From: M3007 sp031425035
Lineage (GTDB): Bacteria; Bacteroidota; Bacteroidia; Chitinophagales; Saprospiraceae
Reading direction: 5' to 3'
Length of the DNA: 64,000 nucleotides
Assembly (NCBI GenBank): GCA_031425035.1
Contig: JANPIN010000016.1
Location: 1-64,000, forward strand
Shown: positions 1 through 10,100 of the stretch, in pieces
Position numbering within the stretch: the first letter of the stretch is position 1
Layout of the letters: every line of letters starts with the position of its first letter
Program-made: the position numbers and the translations under genes
The notes under the pieces: generated by a model
The model's database searches: none
Seen by the model: only the letters and a program-made list of their open reading frames with translations
What the model was told of the DNA's origin: nothing

Positions 1-15
1 ACGAAACCACAGTAG
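1..15 (+). CDS. istB: IstB helper ATPase, last codons only
   Basis: The first 15 bases read Thr-Lys-Pro-Gln-stop, identical to the C-terminus of the istB gene at 37725-38465. The remainder of the gene is outside the window. This fixes the orientation of the left IS copy: istB reads rightwards into the window. Confidence 0.75.
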   Translation, partial: TKPQ

Positions 16-140
16 TTTTAACCCTTCAAATCTCCGATCCTGAGGGGGGTCAATATGACCCGGAATGGGGGTCAGTTTATCCCGGTATAGAAGGGGTCAA
101 GTTCACCCGGAATAGGGGGTCAGTATTGCCGGAATAATCA
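1..140 (+). mobile_element. IS21-family element, terminal 140 bp (second copy)
   Basis: The first 139 bases are the exact reverse complement of 37601-37739, the istB-side end of the complete IS21 element at 37600-40282; the match runs one base further to the terminal CA at 139-140. It contains the same repeated blocks of a CCGG box plus GGGGGTCA that serve as transposase binding sites at IS21 ends. The body of this copy lies left of the window. It is in inverted orientation to the copy at 37.6 kb, so 141-37599 is flanked by inverted IS copies. Confidence 0.9.
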
Positions 141-372
141 CAATATATCTGTGGAAGTTTTGATCCGAATAGCTGATAGGCATAACCATGTGAATCTGCA
201 CTGGCTGCTGACTGGGAGAGGAGAGATGATTTTGGATGAGATGAGTGATGAAACCTCCAAAGTGAATGAGGGCCAAATTATTCAAGAGAAAGAAAGGCTG
301 GAGGAGTTGGAAGAGGGCGTAGCGCAGTTAGAAGAGATGATTAGCCGTTTAGTTAAAGACTCCAAAAAGTGA
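141..372 (+). pseudogene. C-terminal fragment of an XRE/CI-type repressor, cut by IS21
   Basis: The frame starts right at the IS end and reads VEVLIRIADRHNHVNLHWLL followed by TGRGEM. This matches the end of the helix-turn-helix domain in phage-repressor-like regulators, where LxxIAdxxxVsldWLLTGxG is typical. A coiled-coil, Glu-rich tail of about 45 residues follows to the stop at 372. The N-terminal half of the HTH domain is missing, replaced by the IS terminus. A GTG at 151 could in principle restart translation but would give a protein without a complete DNA-binding domain. Call: truncated and probably inactive. Confidence 0.7.
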
Positions 373-385
373 CATGCGAGAGTGC

Positions 386-1375
386 TCAATCCTCATTGAG
401 CGGATTTGATATTTTTTGAAATCTAATTTTTTCTGTTCTTTGCTCCCATTGCGAGCTATTTTGCAGCACGTTACTATATGGGTCTTGAATCATTATGGGG
501 ATATAGCCTGGTAAATTCATACTATTTCTATCTACCAAGTATAAGTAGTAACTAAGGTTCTTGATTCTTGCAACATCAATTTCGTTCCTCGACCAAAAAA
601 AGTAAGGTTCTCCGCTAAAGGACTTTACTTCAATAAACCTATCATATTCCTCTGAACTTTCAGTTTCAAAAGAGGCGATATCATATCCATCAGAAACTGA
701 ATATTCAGCTACCCACTGAACTTCTTTAGCACCATTGAAACGATCGTTTTCAAATTTTAGCACGAATTTTTCGGCTTCCTCCCCATTTATTTGATTTTGT
801 TCAAGGGATTTTTGCAATTCTTCGATCCCAATCTTTCGCTTTTTAACTTCCGGAAGCACTATCTTATCAAATATTTTTTTAAACCTATTATTAACAATGT
901 ACTTGTTAAGGTTTTGAGAAGGGTGTTCTTGCAGGACACCAAAGTCAATCAATAGCTGCTTAAAACAAGAGTATTTTAAAGGAAACGCTGAATTATCTAT
1001 TTGTATTGATCTATATATAATATCATAAGAAATGAATTCCGAGCAAAATATATTGTGAAAGGCAACATCAGTATTTAACACCAGCATTAGTCGCTCAACT
1101 AATCTATCAATCATTAAGGTTTCGCTTTCTAAATATTTAAAAAAGGTACTGTCAGCTGAAATTTCGTCTGATGAGTTAATTTTAATTATTCCGACAGATT
1201 CGAGCAGGGGCAAACATCCATCAAACAACCTACGATCATCAATTAATCTATTGCGGAAAAGATCAAATATATTACTCACTCGCCAGCCTTCTGGATTGTC
1301 GCGAAAGATTCTCAATAAATGAAAGTGGTAACCAGGCGTACCAAGATTTTCATACTTACAAAGTTCTTTTAGCAT
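386..1375 (-). CDS. DUF3883-type nuclease-like protein with N-terminal winged-helix region
   Basis: 329 aa, last gene of a five-gene minus-strand operon; its start overlaps the helicase stop by 20 nt, indicating translational coupling. Residues about 15-80 resemble a winged helix. Residues about 195-310 carry the DUF3883 pattern: a Glu in GEEAEKFVL, then GYDIASFE, DRFIEVKS and the SRNEI segment. The D...ExK spacing suits a PD-(D/E)XK-like nuclease core. DUF3883 domains are repeatedly found in restriction and other defence proteins. Inferred role: DNA-cleaving or DNA-sensing subunit working with the SNF2 helicase. Exact chemistry is not shown by the sequence alone. Confidence 0.7.
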   Translation of the reverse strand: MLKELCKYENLGTPGYHFHLLRIFRDNPEGWRVSNIFDLFRNRLIDDRRLFDGCLPLLESVGIIKINSSDEISADSTFFKYLESETLMIDRLVERLMLVLNTDVAFHNIFCSEFISYDIIYRSIQIDNSAFPLKYSCFKQLLIDFGVLQEHPSQNLNKYIVNNRFKKIFDKIVLPEVKKRKIGIEELQKSLEQNQINGEEAEKFVLKFENDRFNGAKEVQWVAEYSVSDGYDIASFETESSEEYDRFIEVKSFSGEPYFFWSRNEIDVARIKNLSYYLYLVDRNSMNLPGYIPIMIQDPYSNVLQNSSQWEQRTEKIRFQKISNPLNED

Positions 1376-3341
1376 AATCGAGAATCAGGGCTTTGATTAT
1401 ATCAGTTTCATCGTCATCATTTAGCCGTGCAAAAAGGGGTATTTCCTTATCGATAATGGCTTCCATTCTTGCAATTTTCAATTGCAGCCTTTCATCTATT
1501 ACTGTATCAATAGAGTTTTTAGAAATGATGTAGTAATATTTAGTGATTTGATTAGGATGTAATCCAACACGATAGATACGGTCTTTCGACTGCAAAAAAT
1601 TGGAGCAGTTATAGTCGCGTTCCAAATAAATTGCATTGTGACAACCTTTATGAAGCGAAATGGATTCTGCAACTGCGAATGGATTGGCAATGACTACTTG
1701 AAACTCAAAGTTGTTTGGATCATTGAAGATTGAGATTGTCGTTTCCCTTTCCATTTGAGGGGTTTCACCTATTAGTAACCTTGAACTAATATTACTTTCA
1801 AGTAAATAATTTTGGAGATCTTTAGCATTCTGAATAAATATTGTCCAAATAATTACTTTCGCACTTTTATTAAGAATATTTTCCTCAATTATTTTTTTTA
1901 TTTCGACAAATTTTTGTGGAATTTCAACCTGAGAATAATTACAGATTCGATAAAAAAACTCAGAATCGTCAATAAATTCATCTGAATAATCCGTATATTT
2001 TGCGTTAGGGTCAACTTCATCTAAGTCGGGGTTGTTTATTAGAGAATCTTTCAAAGACTTTGCAAGTAGTGCTGGATTGGTAGATGCTTGCCTTAACCTT
2101 ATTAATTTGGCTCTATTCAAGATATCTTTAATTGATCCTCCTGGCTTGTCTTTAAATGATCTTACATACTCTGTCTCTATGAAGTCATATATTTGTCGTT
2201 GATGGATGTTCATTCCAACTTCTATGATTTTCTCTTCTTTTCTTGGCAGTTTTAAATCGGCTTTTTTAATCCTGATAAAAAAGGGAGATATGTTTTCTAT
2301 AAACCGCTGTACTTCTGAATTCTCAGGTTCATTATTCCTGGTCATATCAAGAAGGTTAATATAATGACAATGCAAGATCGACTTGAATTTGAATGGATAG
2401 ATGAATTGAAAAAGATTATACAGGTCTTCATACCCATTAGGCACAGGTGTTCCTGTCAAAACAACTCTCGACTTTGCTTCCTTCGAGATTTCAATTGCAC
2501 TTCTGCCCCAAATGCCTTGAGGGTTCTTAATACGGTGTGCTTCGTCTACTACTACCATAGTGGCATAAGTTTTCAAGAAATCTATAATCTCTTTCTGTAA
2601 ACTTCTAACTCCACCATGAAAAATCAAGGTAAGCTCTGCGGGGCTTCCAGAATACAAGTGTTCTTCTTTTCTTATCCTTGGGATAGTAGAATCCCCAGAG
2701 AGTCGTTGACAGGTCACCCTTTTGCCAAAACATTCTTCATACTCATTTTCCCAAGGCGCAAAAGATGACAAAGGTCCAATTACTAATAGCCTCTCAATAT
2801 ATCGAGGATCAGTCTTCGGCAAACTTTTCAAATAGGCATAAGCTGCATAAACAATAGACGTTTTCCCTGCTCCAGGTACAGCAAAATTACATGAATTTTG
2901 AGAAAATGCCATGTGAAAGGATGATAGCAACTGTAAAGGATAGAGACTTCTTTTAAAACTATAGTTAAGAGATTTTTTAAAATCATTAAAATCTTCAATT
3001 AATTCTGGAAAAACTTCAAATTCACCATTACGAATGCTTTTAGCTTTTTGCGAAAACTCATCAAATAACCTTTCTTCTCGTTCATAACTCTGCACATCCT
3101 CAACAGTTTCCTTAGTAAGGGTTTTACTAAATCCAAATTTGACTAATAAATTTTGAATTTCGGCAAGTGTAGTTATTTTAGTTTTCTCCTCAAATGGGAT
3201 ATGGATGTCTGAATTATCAATTTGGTATTCCAATCTTTTTAATGAGATCACAAGCCTCTTGTCACTGGTCAACTGCTCTGCGCAATCAAACAGAATAAAA
3301 TTGGATTTATTATGGTCAATATGAATCGTTATTTCATCCAT
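1356..3341 (-). CDS. SNF2-like superfamily 2 helicase/translocase
   Basis: 661 aa. Walker A PGAGKT at about 156-161 sits behind a Q-motif-like LYPLQ; DEAH box in VVVDEAHRIKN at about 264-273; motif III LTGTP at about 295-299; the C-terminal RecA lobe has SKDRIYRVG, equivalent to the QxxGRxxR motif of SNF2 proteins. An N-terminal 130-residue domain has no recognised family. It follows the ParB-like gene by 8 nt and overlaps the DUF3883 gene. As in other restriction systems with SNF2 motors, it probably translocates DNA for the nuclease-like partner. High confidence for the motor, low for its exact role. Confidence 0.85.
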   Translation of the reverse strand: MDEITIHIDHNKSNFILFDCAEQLTSDKRLVISLKRLEYQIDNSDIHIPFEEKTKITTLAEIQNLLVKFGFSKTLTKETVEDVQSYEREERLFDEFSQKAKSIRNGEFEVFPELIEDFNDFKKSLNYSFKRSLYPLQLLSSFHMAFSQNSCNFAVPGAGKTSIVYAAYAYLKSLPKTDPRYIERLLVIGPLSSFAPWENEYEECFGKRVTCQRLSGDSTIPRIRKEEHLYSGSPAELTLIFHGGVRSLQKEIIDFLKTYATMVVVDEAHRIKNPQGIWGRSAIEISKEAKSRVVLTGTPVPNGYEDLYNLFQFIYPFKFKSILHCHYINLLDMTRNNEPENSEVQRFIENISPFFIRIKKADLKLPRKEEKIIEVGMNIHQRQIYDFIETEYVRSFKDKPGGSIKDILNRAKLIRLRQASTNPALLAKSLKDSLINNPDLDEVDPNAKYTDYSDEFIDDSEFFYRICNYSQVEIPQKFVEIKKIIEENILNKSAKVIIWTIFIQNAKDLQNYLLESNISSRLLIGETPQMERETTISIFNDPNNFEFQVVIANPFAVAESISLHKGCHNAIYLERDYNCSNFLQSKDRIYRVGLHPNQITKYYYIISKNSIDTVIDERLQLKIARMEAIIDKEIPLFARLNDDDETDIIKALILDYAKRTL

Positions 3342-3349
3342 ATGAAAGG

Positions 3350-4780
3350 TTACTTTCCCGTTTTAATTTCCTTGGTCATTTGATAAATCATGCGTTGAAC
3401 GGTTTTAACTTTTTCCATTAGCATATCGGGGTCTTCCGTCGATTTTTCAAGATCAATATTTTCCAGAAGCTGTATTATATAAGATAATAATTTTTCCGCA
3501 GAGGTAGTAGCTAACATTTTTGAAATGAAACCATTCAAATAATCTAGCTCCTTTGAAACCTCACTTGTAGTAAAGCTTTTATGCTTTTGATTAACTGCTT
3601 CTAATGCCCTACGAGCATTTTTTAACAATTTTTCAGGCTGTCCTGCAGCTCTTTTATATTCTATTTTCTGAATATGGTTATCAAAATTTTCTTCCAAAAA
3701 ACTCTCATTATCTCCATTCTTGCTCAGTTCATAAAATCGTTTATCTCGATCATTAAGGTGTATTTCAAGGTTTTGAGAGTTAAGATCGACTTTTTCTTCT
3801 ATGATGTTTTTTTTACTTTGAAAATGATAATCTCTAAAACTTGACCAGATTTCTTTATCGCCAAAAAAATGATTCTCTTTTAAACCATTTCCGAGGTATC
3901 GGAATTTCTTGCCTTCATACTGTATTCTTATATAATCAAAAGCAATAGTTTTAAGATCATCAACATCGTCATTTTTATACCCAGCAAATGCTTTACCGCT
4001 TTCTTCGCCATAAAAATTGCTTATCCAACCCGTAAGTTTTATGAACGGATCTTCTCTGCCGTCTAACTGAGTGTAGATTCCTTGGTAATCAAGATAGTCA
4101 AGATATTCTTCCATCGTCTCCATAACTTGGAGATATTCTTTCACTATTGGCACCTCTTCGCCCATCCATTGGGCAATCTTCTTGATTGCTTCTTGATCTA
4201 TAGGTTTATTGACTGAAAAACTCCTGCCTGCCAATTTTTTATATAGACCTTGAGTCTTTAAATACTTTTCTACAGGGTTGTAGCCAAGCTTTTCGTCTTC
4301 CCCCATTTGGAAAGAAGTCTCCAGCTTTTCAATTTCGAGAGGGTTTTCTTCAAGGGTTACAGGAAGAATAACGGCTTTGAAATAATCAAACATACCGCTT
4401 CTTCTTAGCAGCATGGCTCTTCTGTTACCATCTATGATAATCCCATCGCGTGTAATAATCCCAGGCTTTTGTTGACCGCCAGTCGTCCTTATACTATGAA
4501 GGGTTTGTTTATTTCTATCTTCCTTAGATTCCCACAGGAGGTCTTCAATTAATTTTCTGCCTTCTTCGGTTTCTACGTCTATATTCTTACGTTGCTTCTC
4601 CAAAGATTTTGTTCGGCTCAGTATTCTACCGTTGAATTTGTTATATACTAAGTATTCTAGTGGGATTTTATAAACCTCCATGGACTCAAGGGCGTCCTCC
4701 CAAGGGATTTCCAATTTGCCAAATGGATCTCTTTTCTCTAAAATGCGCTGGATGTTTTCGATTCGACTCTGTCTATTCAT
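3350..4780 (-). CDS. ParB/DndB-like DGNRR-domain protein
   Basis: 476 aa. Residues about 108-125 read IITRDGIIIDGNRRAMLLRR: the D-G-N-R-R signature of the ParB N-terminal/sulfiredoxin fold, also used as DGQxR in DndB-like proteins. The C-terminal 130 residues look helical with a coiled coil. It lies 9 nt downstream of the cytosine methyltransferase and 8 nt before the helicase, so it is part of the same operon. ParB-fold proteins bind NTPs and may clamp on DNA; here it could link the methylation state to the helicase. It is not next to a ParA gene, which argues against a partition role. Confidence 0.7.
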   Translation of the reverse strand: MNRQSRIENIQRILEKRDPFGKLEIPWEDALESMEVYKIPLEYLVYNKFNGRILSRTKSLEKQRKNIDVETEEGRKLIEDLLWESKEDRNKQTLHSIRTTGGQQKPGIITRDGIIIDGNRRAMLLRRSGMFDYFKAVILPVTLEENPLEIEKLETSFQMGEDEKLGYNPVEKYLKTQGLYKKLAGRSFSVNKPIDQEAIKKIAQWMGEEVPIVKEYLQVMETMEEYLDYLDYQGIYTQLDGREDPFIKLTGWISNFYGEESGKAFAGYKNDDVDDLKTIAFDYIRIQYEGKKFRYLGNGLKENHFFGDKEIWSSFRDYHFQSKKNIIEEKVDLNSQNLEIHLNDRDKRFYELSKNGDNESFLEENFDNHIQKIEYKRAAGQPEKLLKNARRALEAVNQKHKSFTTSEVSKELDYLNGFISKMLATTSAEKLLSYIIQLLENIDLEKSTEDPDMLMEKVKTVQRMIYQMTKEIKTGK

Positions 4781-4789
4781 GGTCAGTTG

Positions 4790-6505
4790 TTATTTATTGG
4801 CAGTAGAGGAAATTTTATTTATTGCATATAGAGCAAATAACTGCTTTACAGGCACAACATGCTTGTTTTTGAATATTACTTTTACTGTTTGAGTAAAATT
4901 CTCTTGTCCAATTTCGAGTGCTTCAATTAGCCTCGCAACTTCTTCCACCAATGCTGTTGGCTCCAATAAGCCTTCTTTCGAAGACTGTATTTCGTACATT
5001 TCTTGTAGAGCAGTATGCCTGCCAATTTTTAAGGAAAAGCCATTATTTACGATTTCTAAAAATTCATAGCCCTTTCTTGTATTTTTGATTACATTCTCAA
5101 TCTCTTTGTAAAATCCATCTGGATAATTATAGGTTGGAAATCCTTCTCCATTACCATATTGAACAGAGGTAATCCATCTATTCGGTATTTTTTCATTTTT
5201 ATCTATATCATAATTTGAAAGGGTAACAGTAATGCTTCCATCCTTGAAAGGGTGTCTTCTAAATCTTGAGCCTGCATTTCGCTTAGGAGGGCTATTGAAT
5301 TTTTTCGATGAGAATGTGTTTAGATTATTTTCAGGTATCAACTCAGGAATTTGTTGAATTATTGGTATCCTTATTTCATCCCAACCAAGTTCTTTCCTGA
5401 GTTGTTTTGCGAAAGCTCTGGCAACAGAAGGGCAAACTGCGTTACCGACCAATCTCCATTTTGTCCCTTCACTTCCAATAAATTGGTAGGTTACAGGGAA
5501 ACCCATTATACAGGCAGCTTCTCTTACTGTCGGCGTTCTAAATTCTCCATTTCCTAAACGTCCATATTCGGATTTATAGATAATGGCTTCTCTAGAGGAC
5601 CCAATCTTCGTAGCAGTAATTGTTCTACTTGGCTTATTATCATTTTCTGGGAATGCCATTTTCCCCATATAAGGATGATTTATTTTCAAGAATTTTGATT
5701 GCTTCCACTCACACTCAAAAAGGCCGGTATCATAAAAATGGTCAGTTAAGTTATTTAGACTGATTGTTACCCAAGGGTAATTGGGATCAGATATTTCCCG
5801 ATAGCTGATATTGCAATTGGGTCTGGGGAGCCGCCCTTTCACTTGTTTAATAGTTTTCCAGAGGGAAATTACAGAGTTGTCAGAGATACTTTGCGTATGG
5901 GTTGCTTCAGGAATAATAAGTTTCTTTCGCTTAATTATTTCACCTGAAATCACTCTTTCTCTTGATTGAGGACTCCCATAGTTAGCAGAGTTAATAATTT
6001 GCTGATTTCCTTCTAATTTGATAGCAACTTTTGACCTGCCAATTTTGTTTTTTGCAGCCCAATCACCCAACCCTAATTCTTCAAAGGTGTATTCATTGCC
6101 CAAGTGCTTAATTGAGCTGGGAACATTTTCCATGAACCATGCTTTAAGAGTAGAGCCACTTTTCCATTTTTTTACAGCTACGATCCTCAAAAATATTTGA
6201 GTCAATGTAACACCAGAAGTTTTATCTGCTTTGCCTGAAATGTTAGAAGAAGAAAAAGTTACGCATGGAGGGCTACCGATAATGACGTCGGTATCTGGCA
6301 AATTTTCGATCTCATCTATTGAATGTTCAAAATTAAGGACATTTTTTACTACACTGCTCAGACCGAAATTATAATTGAAAGTTTTAATGGCTGGTTCCCA
6401 ATTGTCAATCCCAAGCTTGATTTCAAAGCCCTGTTGGCGAAAACCTTCGGAAAACCCACCGGCCCCGCAAAAAATATCAATAACTGTAGGCTTATTCTTT
6501 TTCAT
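4790..6505 (-). CDS. dcm: DNA (cytosine-5-)-methyltransferase with C-terminal extension
   Basis: 571 aa. Ordered C5-methyltransferase motifs: I DIFCGAGGFSEGF (about 10-22), IV GSPPC (77-81, catalytic Cys81), VI MENVPS (125-130), VIII QSRER (180-184) and X RLVGNAVCPSVARAFAKQL near 350-370. Typical enzymes end near motif X; this one has about 180 extra residues of unrecognised sequence. It transfers a methyl group from SAM to C5 of cytosine, presumably protecting host DNA from the downstream helicase/nuclease genes. Its ATG overlaps the Vsr stop codon (TGATG), a typical Vsr-Dcm coupling. Gene symbol given as the class name; the target sequence is unknown. Confidence 0.9.
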   Translation of the reverse strand: MKKNKPTVIDIFCGAGGFSEGFRQQGFEIKLGIDNWEPAIKTFNYNFGLSSVVKNVLNFEHSIDEIENLPDTDVIIGSPPCVTFSSSNISGKADKTSGVTLTQIFLRIVAVKKWKSGSTLKAWFMENVPSSIKHLGNEYTFEELGLGDWAAKNKIGRSKVAIKLEGNQQIINSANYGSPQSRERVISGEIIKRKKLIIPEATHTQSISDNSVISLWKTIKQVKGRLPRPNCNISYREISDPNYPWVTISLNNLTDHFYDTGLFECEWKQSKFLKINHPYMGKMAFPENDNKPSRTITATKIGSSREAIIYKSEYGRLGNGEFRTPTVREAACIMGFPVTYQFIGSEGTKWRLVGNAVCPSVARAFAKQLRKELGWDEIRIPIIQQIPELIPENNLNTFSSKKFNSPPKRNAGSRFRRHPFKDGSITVTLSNYDIDKNEKIPNRWITSVQYGNGEGFPTYNYPDGFYKEIENVIKNTRKGYEFLEIVNNGFSLKIGRHTALQEMYEIQSSKEGLLEPTALVEEVARLIEALEIGQENFTQTVKVIFKNKHVVPVKQLFALYAINKISSTANK

Positions 6506-6948
6506 CAGGATAATAATTCTTTAATTTTATAGACACACTTTTTCAAATCATTATTTATTTCACATTCCCAGATAATCAGTGTCCTCCAATTTAGGTTTGT
6601 TAATAATTCAATTTTATTTTTATCCCTTTGTATATTTTTTTCAAATTTTTCTTTCCAAAAATCAGAGTGAGATTTAGGCATTGGAGGATTGCAGTAAGGA
6701 CATCTGTGCCAAAAGCATCCATTTACAAAGATGGCAACTTTTTTTCCGGGGAATACAACGTCGGGTCTGCCAGGTATTTTCTTCCAATGTAACCGGTAGC
6801 CCTTAACTCCATCGTGCCACAAGCCTTTTCTTAATATAAGTTCTGGCTTTGTATTCTTGCCCTTGATAGAGCTCATTATTTTTGAAGTTGACTCCTTTTC
6901 TGGAATCGGAGACCTGCCATCTCTTATATACTTTTTTACTTTTGCCAT
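6505..6948 (-). CDS. vsr: Very short patch repair endonuclease (Vsr)
   Basis: About 147 aa from the preferred ATG at 6948 (MAKVKKY...); an in-frame ATG also exists at 6969 but lies too close to the candidate promoter. Family motifs are clear: MSSIKGKNTKPE near the N-terminus, catalytic Asp in GRPDVVFP, the metal/zinc region VNGCFWHRCPYC and a terminal WECE. Vsr nicks next to T:G mismatches that arise when 5-methylcytosine deaminates. It repairs mutations caused by the partner Dcm encoded immediately downstream, and is the first gene of the five-gene operon. Confidence 0.92.
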   Translation of the reverse strand: MAKVKKYIRDGRSPIPEKESTSKIMSSIKGKNTKPELILRKGLWHDGVKGYRLHWKKIPGRPDVVFPGKKVAIFVNGCFWHRCPYCNPPMPKSHSDFWKEKFEKNIQRDKNKIELLTNLNWRTLIIWECEINNDLKKCVYKIKELLS

Positions 6949-6966
6949 CCTATGTTTGTGCAAGAG

Positions 6967-6974
6967 CAAAAGTA
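6967..6974 (-). promoter_or_regulatory. Candidate Bacteroidota -7 box for the vsr-dcm operon
   Basis: On the minus strand this reads TACTTTTG, an exact match to the Bacteroidota -7 consensus TAnnTTTG, 18 nt before the preferred vsr ATG at 6948. No clear -33 TTG was seen at the expected spacing, so the call is tentative. Confidence 0.35.
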
Positions 6975-7125
6975 AACTCTTTCACAATTTTTTTATAGGT
7001 CATAGGATTTTGTTTCCAGTTTTTTTACAGAACAAACTGCAAGTGAACCATTTATGCTTTGCAAGACAAAGAAGAACATCAGATGGTCGGCAAAATGAAA
7101 AAAGTAAAAGATTAAGATTCTTGGT

Positions 7126-10100
7126 CTATTCTTCCTCCTCATCCTTCCTCCTCATCGAAGCAAGAATCACCTCCTTCAATGCCTTTTGCTGCCCTGCGAT
7201 ATCCGTCGAACCTGTGTAGGTCAATTTCACCCGATACCCCTTTGCCCTCACTTCCTCAGGCTGGGATTGTTGTGCAAGTATCAAATCAAGCTGGGAAACG
7301 AACTCATCTTTCGACACGAAGTACAGCCGGTTATGAATTGAGGAATCAACTGCTGTAACCGCCAAGTTACGGATGTCACTTAGGTGCTTCAGGTCATTCG
7401 AGATCATAAACACCAACTGATAGCCAGCCGTCAAGCACTTTTGGATGTTTTGTACCTCATATTCCACCGTATTGGTCACCGAAATCTCACACGCGATCTT
7501 TAGGTCGTCTCGCTGCAAGCTCACATCGACACTACCGGTGCGGTCATTCACTGGTTCTTCGAGCACGGCTTTGAAGTTTCTCGCTTCGGCAATTTTCTTG
7601 ACATACTCCTGAATAAAGCGGTGCTCACGTATTTGTTCTCTTTCAACCTCTTTGTCAACGAACTGCTGTGCTTCGACTTGAAAGTCTACTTGAGATTTCG
7701 GCTTTTCTTCACCTTTTTCGGTCCTTTCGACAGGTGGGTCAGGCGGTAAGGTTTCTTCCTTACTCGCCTTAGCGGTTCGTGTCGGTTTAGGGGAAATCAC
7801 CTCACCTTGCAAGGCATCCCTCAATATTTCTTCAACCGCACTCTGATGGAGAGCATAGGTTGATCGACAATGATCTATCACTGTCCGCTCTTTTTCTTCC
7901 GCAACTCCTGCTTCGACCTTTGGGATGAGCGGAAAGGATAAGTTGAAATCATGATCTTTCTGACCGACGCGGACAATGGCTTGGCCAATGCTCAGGCTTT
8001 GTAAATCGGTTGAATCAAAGTGCGAAAATCCACTTTCTAGCTTGCCAGCGTCTTTGTCGCCGCATCTGAAGCAGACTCGGATGGCCGGGTTTGATAGGAC
8101 CGAGTTTGCAAGTTCAGCATCCCGATGTGCAAGTTGCTCCAAGTCTTGGTGAGCGAGGATCAGGCCTAGGCCATACTTTCTTGCTCCGGTAATGATGGCT
8201 GACATGGAAGGAGTGATGAAGTTCTGGAACTCGTCGATGTAGAAATAGAAGGGGTTGCGCTTTTCTGGGGCAAGATTTTGACGCGATTGGGCCGCTTGAT
8301 GGAGTTTGGCAACAACGAGGGTGCCTAACAAGTAACTGTTTTCCTCCCCGATCAACCCTTGGGCAAGTTTTACCAGCAATATCTTTTGAGTATCAAGAAT
8401 CTCCCTAAAATCAAGTCCTTCCTTCTGGGCCATCATGTTCCGCACAATCCGGGGCCGTAGGAAGGTATCCAGCCGGGTAAGTATCGGTGCCACAGTGTTT
8501 TGACGGAGTAATTGGAACTCGTGTTTCCAATAGTAGATGATATTGGGGTCTTCAACGGTTTGCAGGAACTTGTTCCTAAAACTGGACTCAACCAAGAAAC
8601 GACGTAAGTCGATCAGGGTCCCACCGGTGCTACTTTCAAGTATGGCATTAACAGCATTTGCCAGTACCGAAGTCATCTGATCGCCCCAGGAAGTGGCAAA
8701 CCGCCTGAACAAGGCTACCAGGTCTGATGAAAGGATGATTCTCTCGGGATCAGAATTTGCAGAAAGAAGATTCAGGCCAATTGGATATTCGCTATCCGAA
8801 GGATCAACTAAAACCACATCTTTCAATCTCTCAAGAGGTACTTGCCGTATTACTTCTTCAATCAAGTCTCCATGTGGATCAAGTACCGCCACACCTCGAC
8901 CTTGGACAATATCCTCAGTGATAAGGTTGAGCAGTAATGAAGATTTACCGGTGCCGGTAGCACCGATCACGTGCATGTGGCGCAAGCGATGCTGGTCCGA
9001 AAGGGTCACCAACGTTTCCTGGCCGAGGTGTATGTTTACGCCTAATTCAAAAGCATGGCCTTTTACGTCGGTTAGCGCTTTTTTTGTTTTCCCAGCATAC
9101 GTTCGGAGCTTTGGTGAGATGACGGAACGGTCAGGAATATGCACTATCGAGGCCAGCTCATTGCTGTTCAGTAGCATTCCGATCCTTCGCGACCTTCGGG
9201 CAATGATGTCATCGGCATTGCAGCTGATAGGGCCAGGAAGCGAGATCAAGGTGTTGCTACCGGTTCGATGATATGCAATGAGGCTTTGAGCGATGCGTTC
9301 ACCAACGGCTATTGCTCGATCTGCTGTACTAGCCTTTCCAATGGTGCGGACAACTGTCGCATACATTGGACATGAAATCTTCTCCTTGGTAAGCGGCAGC
9401 ATATCCGGCGCATCTCCGAAGAAAGATCCTCCTTTTCCGTCGGCTATCGCTCTCTGCATGCTTTCCGCCCACGGGTTGATGGCTGCTTGAAAAAGAATCT
9501 GGAGCATACCAAACTCATCAGCCTCAATTGATTCAAGCGCAGCGATACATCCCGCAAGCGGATCGGGGTCGAACTTGTTCCATACTCGCAGCGGGCGCAT
9601 GAACTCATCCCGCAAACCCAGATCAGCGACCCGAACAGGTTGGCTGAAATCAATTGAACGAAGTAGGTTGCCGGGACTTTCATTGATACCTACACCCGGC
9701 GCATAGGCTGAAATGTAGGACTTGAAGTTGTTCGCATCACGACCAATGCAAACAAACTGAATCGTGATCTTTTCCTTAGTGCCGAAGATTTCAAAGCCGA
9801 CTATACCCTGGCTAGTTGAGAGCATCAGAAGCAATTGTTCTATATGCTCAAAGACTACTCTGGTGTCTTTGTCAAAATTAATTTCAAGTTCAATGACCGG
9901 GTTGGGATTCTCATAGACATAGGCGTGAACTGGATATATCTCTTCGAGTTTGTCGAATGCTTCGTCTCCAAATGATGTGCCGGATGGCTTTTTGAATATC
10001 CCTAAAGCCTCCTGTATCCCTGGAAAAAATCGTGGACGTCTGCCATCGTCAATCTGTGCGGCTCTATTAGGTGGAAAATGTCCGAAAAATGGAATGAACT

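Noticed and set aside
3350..4780. Chromosome or plasmid partition protein ParB
   Set aside because: No ParA partner and no parS-like repeats; gene sits inside a restriction-like operon.
386..6969. DISARM or Druantia system
   Set aside because: The methylase and helicase would fit loosely, but drmA/drmB/drmC-like or druE-like genes are absent, and the ParB-like and DUF3883 genes do not belong to those sets as far as I know.
8693..9271. 192-aa open frame on the plus strand
   Set aside because: Lies antisense within the coupling ATPase, whose Walker A and LDPHGDL motifs are on the minus strand here; the plus frame has no recognisable motif.
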